Source: Halieaceae bacterium UBA6060
GTDB lineage: Bacteria > Pseudomonadota > Gammaproteobacteria > Pseudomonadales > Halieaceae
Length of the DNA stretch: 6,797 bases
Direction of reading: 5' to 3'
Assembly (NCBI GenBank): GCA_002428935.1
Contig: DIYG01000066.1
Coordinates: 1-6,797, forward strand
The translations under genes and the position numbers were made by a program. The notes beneath the pieces were generated by a model. It did not search any database. It was given only the letters and a program-made list of their open reading frames with translations, and was not told where the DNA came from. How positions within the stretch are numbered: position 1 is the stretch's first letter; every line of letters begins with the position of its first letter. Of the stretch, positions 1 to 5,164 are shown piece by piece.

Positions 1-452
1 ATGGCGGAGCTGGCGGTAATGGAGGCGACGGCGGTGCGGGCAGCAGCAACGACGGTACCTATACCGGCACGACGCCGGTCATTCTCGAAATCAGCAATGA
101 AGACCTGCACCCCATAAGCGGACTGGAGGGCGCCGACTTCCGCGTACAAATCGAAGGCACCATGATCACTATCGAAATTCGCAACAGTACAGACGGTGTC
201 GAGGCCACTCTCGAAGGTCTCTACGACCCGGAGACGGGCGAATTCATGGCGCTGCAAACGTCGGGTACGTACTTTGGCTTCGGCGGCACAGAATTCGAGA
301 TGGAGGGCATCATCATCTTCGATGAAACCTCGGGCACCTGGTCTGGCCTTATGGCCGTGGGCGAAAACGGCTCACTCCCCGATGGGAACGGTGATGGCAC
401 TAACCAGGGTCTGGTGGTCGAGTTCGAAGGCTTCCTGGATCAGAGCAACTGA
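1..452 (+). CDS. 3' end of a gene for an exported Gly-rich, beta-rich protein (5' partial)
   Basis: The reading frame is open from the left edge (first full codon at position 3) to TGA at 450-452, giving 149 visible residues; the true start lies outside. The first 18 residues are almost all Gly, Ala, Ser, Asn and Asp, the kind of flexible linker often found just after the signal peptide or lipobox of Gram-negative surface or periplasmic lipoproteins. The rest looks like beta strands. A short pattern ending in Glu-Gly recurs at visible residues 51-52, 71-72, 101-102 and 142-143, and two copies are followed by Asp-x-x-(Ser/Thr)-Gly turns (75-79 and 107-111). Residues 127-132 read DGNGDG, resembling a calcium-binding loop. 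No Cys is present. I do not recognise a named family. An internal ATG at 162 is unlikely to be the start because the coherent protein sequence continues upstream of it. The stop is 18 nt before the TolC-like gene, so it probably shares that transcript. Lipoprotein status is inferred, because the N-terminus is not visible. Confidence 0.75.
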   Translation, partial: GGAGGNGGDGGAGSSNDGTYTGTTPVILEISNEDLHPISGLEGADFRVQIEGTMITIEIRNSTDGVEATLEGLYDPETGEFMALQTSGTYFGFGGTEFEMEGIIIFDETSGTWSGLMAVGENGSLPDGNGDGTNQGLVVEFEGFLDQSN

Positions 453-455
453 GCC

Positions 456-460
456 AGGAG
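456..460 (+). promoter_or_regulatory. Ribosome binding site of the TolC-like gene
   Basis: AGGAG lies 10 nt before the ATG at 471, in the 18-nt gap after the preceding stop codon. It supports the ATG at 471 as the start. The gap is too short to hold a separate promoter, which suggests co-transcription with the gene upstream. Confidence 0.6.
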
Positions 461-470
461 CGACCGACCC

Positions 471-1847
471 ATGGCGGTCAGGCTTGTCTATCGAGTTGCC
501 CTATCACTGGTCCTGGCCTGGCTCTGCCCGGGCCCGGTCCAGGCCCTGGAGCTGAGTCTTGAACAGGCTATCGATAGAGCCTTACAAAAGAACTATCGTC
601 ACCTGGATCGTATGGATGAGGTTACCCTTGCGGAGTTGGACTTCGGCAAGGTTCGTTCAGACTTTCGTACCCAGCTCCGCGCCAGCGGAAATTCCAATGC
701 CATAAACGGCGCCGAACTGGGCAGCTACTACGGCATCGGGCTGAGCAAAGATAACGTATCCGGATCTCGCTACGCCGCCGGTCTCTACAATTCCACCTAC
801 GGCAACCTCAGCCTCTCGGAACTTCGCTTCTCCTACACCCTCCCGTTCTTCAATCGAGGTAAGAGAGAGGAAAATCAATTACGCATTGATCGGGCTCAAC
901 TGGGTGTCACCCGGCGTGAACGTATGCTGCTCATTGCCGCGGAAGAACTCGCAGCGGAGGTGACCGCCGCTTACTACAAGGTGCTCCTGGCCCAGGAACG
1001 TCGGGAAAACCTTAAAGCGCAGCGTCGGCTTACGGAAGCGGGATCGCTACAGGCGAGTATCCGACGCGATGCCGGGGACATCTCAGCCCTCCTGTATGAA
1101 CAGGCCATGCTCCGTCTTAGTCGTTCGGAGCAATCCCTATTGCAGGCGGAATTTGCCCAGGAGCAGGCCGAGGATCGTCTTAAGATGCTCCTTGCTCTGG
1201 ATGTTCGTGAGCCCCTGCAGGCCACTTCTGAAATTCAAGCTCCCGACACGCTGGGCCTTCTCGAGCTAAGCGTTGAAACCCTCGCCGAGCATGCGCTGTT
1301 GCAACGTCCCGAGCTCGTCGGCCAGCGCGAGGAACTGAGCCTCGCTCGTCGGCGCATTCGCAGCATGAACGGTCGCAGCTTACCGGACGTGGATATCGAC
1401 CTGCAGTACGCCCTCGTAGGCGAGGGTGATCGCTTTGAAAACAGTCTCAGTTTTGACGACCAACGCTGGGGGCTGGGCTTGCGGGTAGATTCAGATTTCG
1501 GCGCCAGCGAGCGTCGAAGTCGACGCAGTCGTTTGTACCTTAAGGCGCAGTCGATTCAGCGCGCCGTAGATGCCCTCGAACAGCAGGTACGTGTCGAGGT
1601 GCGTAGTCGACACTTCGACCTGCAGAAAAGCGTCCGTGCCCTGACCATCGCGGAACGTGCCGCAGAGCTCTCGGCGCAAACTCTGGAACAGGCGCAACTT
1701 CTGGCGGATCAGGGGCAGCTTAGTGCCACCACCCTTCTTGAAAACCAACTGCAGTACAGCGAGGCAAGCTATCAGACCCAGAGTGCAAAGGTAGATCTCG
1801 CCCTGGCCGCCATGGCTCTGGAGCTAGCCATCGGAGGAATCGAATGA
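471..1847 (+). CDS. TolC-family outer-membrane efflux channel
   Basis: This 458-residue protein should form the trimeric outer-membrane duct of a tripartite exporter. Residues 1-25 form a Sec signal peptide: Arg4 and Arg8, a hydrophobic core at 9-19, and a VQA-type cleavage site after Ala25. The Cys at 19 is not in a lipobox, so this is not an OprM-like lipoprotein. The mature protein opens with the family pattern LSLEQAIDRAL (28-38). A strand-rich stretch around 64-128 is followed by long helices (about 132-240). The second half repeats the plan: helix with RPEL at 279-282, a strand segment around 303-345, then helices to the end with TTLLENQLQYSEA at 420-432. Length is usual for the family (about 420-490). 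Its stop overlaps the adaptor start as ATGA, indicating translational coupling. The adjacent MacA/MacB-type genes imply that it serves that exporter rather than an RND pump. The family assignment is firm; the substrate is unknown. Confidence 0.92.
   Translation: MAVRLVYRVALSLVLAWLCPGPVQALELSLEQAIDRALQKNYRHLDRMDEVTLAELDFGKVRSDFRTQLRASGNSNAINGAELGSYYGIGLSKDNVSGSRYAAGLYNSTYGNLSLSELRFSYTLPFFNRGKREENQLRIDRAQLGVTRRERMLLIAAEELAAEVTAAYYKVLLAQERRENLKAQRRLTEAGSLQASIRRDAGDISALLYEQAMLRLSRSEQSLLQAEFAQEQAEDRLKMLLALDVREPLQATSEIQAPDTLGLLELSVETLAEHALLQRPELVGQREELSLARRRIRSMNGRSLPDVDIDLQYALVGEGDRFENSLSFDDQRWGLGLRVDSDFGASERRSRRSRLYLKAQSIQRAVDALEQQVRVEVRSRHFDLQKSVRALTIAERAAELSAQTLEQAQLLADQGQLSATTLLENQLQYSEASYQTQSAKVDLALAAMALELAIGGIE
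1833..1837 (+). promoter_or_regulatory. Ribosome binding site of the adaptor gene
   Basis: GGAGG lies 6 nt before the ATG at 1844, inside the last codons of the TolC-like gene. The strong match and good spacing support the overlapping ATGA start. Confidence 0.65.
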
Positions 1848-3307
1848 ACATCCGCGCCTGGAATGCCCCAGCGAAGCTTTGCTTGCTGGCGGCACTCGTC
1901 GTTACCTCCCTAGGAATCCCCCTGGTGATCAGCTCCGATTCCCGCGCCCCCTCACCACCGCCGCGCAAAGACTGGATCGACTATACGGCTCTCGTTGAAG
2001 CCGGGCCTTTCCGCGTCGACCTGGTTCTCGATGCCCGCCTGGAGGCTGGTCGCTCCGTAACCCTGTCGTCTTCTTTACCCAGCAACATGGCCAAGATTCT
2101 TGAACTAGCTCCCGATGGTAGCTATCTCAAAGCTGGTGACCTCGTTGCTCGTTTTGACCGCCGTCCGCTGGAAGAAGCCGTCAGGAAACTGCAGGCGAAG
2201 CTGCGTGATCAAAACGGTCAGCTACAGCAACTTCGTGCCGATCATGCCCTCCTAGAAGAAGAGGCCAAGGAGAGGGCTGCCCAGCTCGTCTATCAGGTAC
2301 AGGTCGCTGAAAAGGATCGAGATCAACTCGTGGAGATAGATCTCCCTGCCAGGGAGGCTCGATCGCTTCGGGATTTGCGCAAGGCACGAGCTACCACGGC
2401 GGCCCTGCGAGGCAAGCGAGACACCCAGGCCAAACTCACGGACCGGGGTCTGGGCACACCGAGTGAACTTGCCCGTGCCGAAGCTGAGCTGCGAGAAGCC
2501 GAAGCCGACCAGGCTATCGCCGAGGCCGAACTTGAGGGCCTGCGCAAGGTAACCCTCCCGGCAGAACGTCGCCACGCCGATCTGCAGCTAATGAATCGAC
2601 AACGAGAACGTCGCTCCTATGCCGTTGCCATAGCGCAGCGTCTGGAAAAACAGCTTGGCACCATCAAACGGGCGGAAAATAAGCTGGCTAGTCTGGAAGA
2701 GGAACTGGACGAGGCGCACCATCATTTGAGCCTGGTAGAGCTTCGTGCGCCCGTAACCGGCATCCTACTTCACCGCCGGGTATCCGCAGGACTCGAGAAG
2801 CGCAAACCACAGGTCGGTGACTCCCTGTGGAAGGGCCACGCGTTTGCGGTCATTCCGGATATGGCCTCCATGATCGCCGAAGCCGAGGTTTCCGAGCGCG
2901 AACTCGGTAAGCTCGCGGTTGGGCAAGCGGTCACCCTGGCGCCCGACGCCTACCCCGACCTACACCTGCAGGGATCTATCGCATCCATCGGCACCCTCAT
3001 AGAAGCCAACGATGGCGAACCTCGCTTCGATGTCCGTATCACCTTGGAGGGGAGCAGTGATCGCTTGCGTCCAGGCATGTCCGGTCGCGCCGCCGTACGT
3101 ACCGCTACCTTTGACCACGCCCTGCGCGTGCCCGTGCAAAGTGTTTTTAGCCAGGACCAGTCTACTTTCGGCTTCGTATTGCGGGGAGACGACATCCATC
3201 GCGTGAGTCTCGCTCTGGGACCCAGCGACGGTCGGGACATCGTCATTGAAGGCGACGTACAGCGCGGCGATCGCATGCTCCTGGTGTATCCGGAGAATCT
3301 GCGGTGA
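1844..3307 (+). CDS. Periplasmic adaptor (membrane fusion protein), MacA/HlyD/DevB-like, with a long coiled-coil hairpin
   Basis: The 487-residue protein should link the inner-membrane permease to the TolC-like channel. Residues 11-30 form an uncleaved anchor or signal segment without a lipobox, so most of the chain is periplasmic. The first half of the lipoyl-like domain lies around 70-107 (PDGSYLKAGDLVARFD at 90-105), and the second half follows the hairpin at about 297-312 (LRAPVTGILLHRR at 300-312). Between them, residues 108-297 are rich in Glu, Arg, Lys, Ala and Leu and should form an antiparallel coiled-coil hairpin with its tip near 200-209. This is longer than in E. coli MacA (371 residues in total) and closer to DevB-type adaptors. 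A beta-barrel domain follows (about 340-420, with LRPGMSGRAAVRT at 408-420), then a membrane-proximal domain from about 427. At the tip, Leu198 and Thr205 can be placed on the Leu and Ser of the TolC-docking RLS motif, but the Arg is shifted. LPA motifs at 167-169 and 238-240 break both arms. The gene overlaps both neighbours by 4 nt. Confidence 0.92.
   Translation: MNIRAWNAPAKLCLLAALVVTSLGIPLVISSDSRAPSPPPRKDWIDYTALVEAGPFRVDLVLDARLEAGRSVTLSSSLPSNMAKILELAPDGSYLKAGDLVARFDRRPLEEAVRKLQAKLRDQNGQLQQLRADHALLEEEAKERAAQLVYQVQVAEKDRDQLVEIDLPAREARSLRDLRKARATTAALRGKRDTQAKLTDRGLGTPSELARAEAELREAEADQAIAEAELEGLRKVTLPAERRHADLQLMNRQRERRSYAVAIAQRLEKQLGTIKRAENKLASLEEELDEAHHHLSLVELRAPVTGILLHRRVSAGLEKRKPQVGDSLWKGHAFAVIPDMASMIAEAEVSERELGKLAVGQAVTLAPDAYPDLHLQGSIASIGTLIEANDGEPRFDVRITLEGSSDRLRPGMSGRAAVRTATFDHALRVPVQSVFSQDQSTFGFVLRGDDIHRVSLALGPSDGRDIVIEGDVQRGDRMLLVYPENLR
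3292..3295 (+). promoter_or_regulatory. Ribosome binding site supporting the GTG start of the ATPase
   Basis: GGAG lies 8 nt before the GTG at 3304. It decides the start: the GTG overlaps the adaptor stop as GTGA, and the resulting N-terminus (MIELQGLGKSY) is the normal first strand of an ABC ATPase. Confidence 0.6.
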
Positions 3308-3987
3308 TCGAACTCCAGGGTCTAGGAAAAAGCTATAGCCAGGACGGTCGAGCTCTGGAGATCCTGAAGTCGGTGGATTTGAGAGCCCAACGCGGAGACT
3401 TTATTTCTTTGATGGGATCTTCCGGAGCCGGAAAATCCACTCTCTTACAGATTCTCGGATGCCTGGATACACCGACCAAAGGCAACTATCTACTCGACGG
3501 CACCAACGTCGCTGAACTCGATGAGAAAGCTCGGGCCGAAATTCGCAACCGGAAAATTGGCTTTGTTTTTCAAAGCAGTTTCTTCGTCGACTATCTGTCA
3601 CTTCTGGACAACGTTGCCTTACCCGCCCTCTATGGCAAATCCCGCCTCCAGGGCTCGGATCGAGCGCGCGCCGCCGAGCTCCTAAAACACGTCGGCCTAA
3701 GCCATCGACAACACCATCTACCGGCAGCTCTTTCCGGTGGAGAGCGTCAAAGAGCCGCTCTCGCCCGGGCACTGTTTAACCGTCCCCTGTTGCTCCTTGC
3801 GGACGAACCCACGGGAAACCTGGATCGAAACAATGCCCAGCGAGTTATGACCATGCTGCGGGATTTGCAAAGCCCGGAGCACGTCTTAATGGTCGTTACC
3901 CACGACCCCGATATCGCCGCTCAGGCTTCCACACGTCTCCACCTGGGTTCCCAGGGGCTTGAGAATCATGCTTCAGCAGCTGCCTGA
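3304..3987 (+). CDS. ABC transporter ATP-binding protein, MacB/LolD type
   Basis: This 227-residue cytoplasmic ATPase has all motifs of an active ABC domain: an aromatic A-loop residue Tyr11, Walker A GSSGAGKST at 38-46, Q-loop Gln90, signature LSGGE at 143-147, Walker B LLLLADEP at 162-169 with catalytic Glu168, a D-loop GNLD at 171-174 and the switch His200. The residues around Gln90 (IGFVFQ) and the motif DEPTGNLD are typical of the MacB/LolD/FtsE group, whose members work with FtsX-fold permeases. After the Q-loop, many relatives have a phrase like FNLLPxLTxxENV. Here it is SSFFVDYLSLLDNV (91-104), lacking the Pro; this is a mild variant. In E. coli MacB this domain is fused to the permease, whereas here it is a separate chain, as in DevA or LolD. 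It starts with GTG overlapping the adaptor stop, and its 3' end overlaps the permease start. It should dimerise and power the permease in the next gene. Confidence 0.95.
   Translation: MIELQGLGKSYSQDGRALEILKSVDLRAQRGDFISLMGSSGAGKSTLLQILGCLDTPTKGNYLLDGTNVAELDEKARAEIRNRKIGFVFQSSFFVDYLSLLDNVALPALYGKSRLQGSDRARAAELLKHVGLSHRQHHLPAALSGGERQRAALARALFNRPLLLLADEPTGNLDRNNAQRVMTMLRDLQSPEHVLMVVTHDPDIAAQASTRLHLGSQGLENHASAAA
3953..3957 (+). promoter_or_regulatory. Probable ribosome binding site of the permease gene
   Basis: AGGGG lies 10 nt before the ATG at 3968 but only 1 nt before the alternative TTG at 3959. This favours the ATG. The match to the consensus is moderate, so coupling to translation of the ATPase gene may matter more. 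Confidence 0.45.
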
Positions 3988-5164
3988 ATTTCTCCGGCAG
4001 GCCCTGCGTCTGTGGCTAACGCGCCCCACCCAGGCCGCCTTGAGCATGCTGGGAGTCGCGGTCGGCGTTGGCGGAGTGTTCCTGGTGGTAGCGGTCGGCG
4101 GGGGTGCGCAGCAGGAAATCCAAAAAGCCATGGATCAATTGGGTACGGGCACGGTTTTCCTGGGTGTCGATTCCGCCTCCGACAAGATTCCCTTTGACGA
4201 AGACTTTACCAATGGGCTGCTGAGTGTCTTACCCAAGACCCTGGAGCTTGCCGCTCCGCAACGGATAGGCGACACCAAAGTCCGGATCGCCACGGGAGAG
4301 TTTCTCAACGTGCGGGTCCATGGCATAGACAGCGCCTACGCTTTGCTCGCTCAACAACATCCCGCCATGGGCCGTACCATTGTGGATCTCGACGCTCACC
4401 TTGGACAGCGCGTCTGCGTTCTCGGCGCCTCCTTGGCCCGTTCCCTGTATCCCCGTGGCGATGCCCTGGGACAGGAACTTCGACTCGGCAGCAGCTGGTA
4501 CCAGGTGGTAGGAGTACTGGGGGACACGAGCTTGACCTTGGGCTCCGAGGCCCAGGGCCTACACCGAGATCCTTCCGTTTACGTGCCGCTTAACAGCCCA
4601 TTCTTTGGTGGCCGGCGTACCTTCGAACGGTTGGCCCTACGTTTTTCCAGCGAGACCGCCCTAAGCCACGCCCTGCCCCTGCTCCGGCGCAGCCTGGATA
4701 CCGCGGGGCTGGCTGATAAGGTGGATGTTTCTCTGCCCGTCTCCGCTCTGCGCAACCAGTATCGCGTACAGCGCACCGTCGCGGCCCTGCTCATGACCGC
4801 TTCCTTGATCGTCTTGACCGTAGCGGGAGTGGGAGTCATGAATACCATGCTTCTCAACGTAAGCTCCCGCCGGACGGAAATCGGTCTCCGTCGAGCTATC
4901 GGGGCAACACCTCATTCCGTGGTGCTGCAATTTCTACTTGAGACAACCGCCCTCACGGGACTCGGTGGTGTACTGGGTATCGTTCTGGGCTTTGGCACCG
5001 CAGGGCTGCTGATGCACTGGACAAGTTGGTCCCTACAGCTCGGCCTTTGGACGCCCATGGTGGCGGAGTTTATTGCCATCGCTCTGGGCGGCGTGTTCGG
5101 TGGCTATCCGGCCTGGCACGCGGCAAAGCTGGCACCCGTAGACGCCCTGCGAGGCCCCGTCTGA
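3968..5164 (+). CDS. ABC transporter permease, MacB/FtsX fold
   Basis: The 398-residue protein has the four-helix layout of MacB-type (type VII) ABC permeases: TM1 at about 24-46, a large periplasmic domain at about 47-272, and TM2-TM4 at about 273-298, 326-348 and 362-381. Family sequences are clear. After an amphipathic N-terminal segment, the first helix reads SMLGVAVGVGGVFLVVAVGGGAQ (from residue 26; ends at 48). TM2 contains GVGVMNTMLLNV (287-298), followed by SRRTEIGLRRAIGA (300-313), the cytoplasmic coupling region that contacts the ATPase. The C-terminus PAWHAAKLAPVDALR (381-395) is also typical. These permeases do not carry substrate through the membrane in the classical way; in MacB, ATP-driven motion is passed to the periplasmic side to push substrate through adaptor and TolC. 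I chose the ATG at 3968 over the in-frame TTG at 3959 because of ribosome-binding-site spacing. The gene overlaps the ATPase gene by 20 nt, and its stop shares one base with the next ATG. Confidence 0.94.
   Translation: MLQQLPEFLRQALRLWLTRPTQAALSMLGVAVGVGGVFLVVAVGGGAQQEIQKAMDQLGTGTVFLGVDSASDKIPFDEDFTNGLLSVLPKTLELAAPQRIGDTKVRIATGEFLNVRVHGIDSAYALLAQQHPAMGRTIVDLDAHLGQRVCVLGASLARSLYPRGDALGQELRLGSSWYQVVGVLGDTSLTLGSEAQGLHRDPSVYVPLNSPFFGGRRTFERLALRFSSETALSHALPLLRRSLDTAGLADKVDVSLPVSALRNQYRVQRTVAALLMTASLIVLTVAGVGVMNTMLLNVSSRRTEIGLRRAIGATPHSVVLQFLLETTALTGLGGVLGIVLGFGTAGLLMHWTSWSLQLGLWTPMVAEFIAIALGGVFGGYPAWHAAKLAPVDALRGPV
5151..5154 (+). promoter_or_regulatory. Ribosome binding site of the Ig-repeat protein gene
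   Basis: GAGG lies 9 nt before the ATG at 5164, within the last codons of the permease gene. It supports that ATG, which overlaps the permease stop as TGATG. Confidence 0.5.

Noticed and set aside
1..118. ATG at the first base as a gene start
   Set aside because: That frame stops at 116-118 after a composition-biased peptide, whereas frame 3 is open through this stretch and continues to 452.
453..470. Gap between the first gene and the TolC-like gene as a promoter or terminator site
   Set aside because: At 18 nt it holds only the ribosome binding site; there is no room for -35/-10 elements and no hairpin.
196..555. Frame-1 open frame spanning the end of the first gene and the start of the TolC-like gene
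   Set aside because: It overlaps two well-supported genes in other frames, and its Arg/Ser/Trp-rich translation looks like an out-of-frame product.
2342..2356. Short inverted repeat, 6-bp stem with 3-nt loop, in the adaptor gene
   Set aside because: It is intragenic with no T-run, and a stem this short is expected by chance in GC-rich coding sequence.
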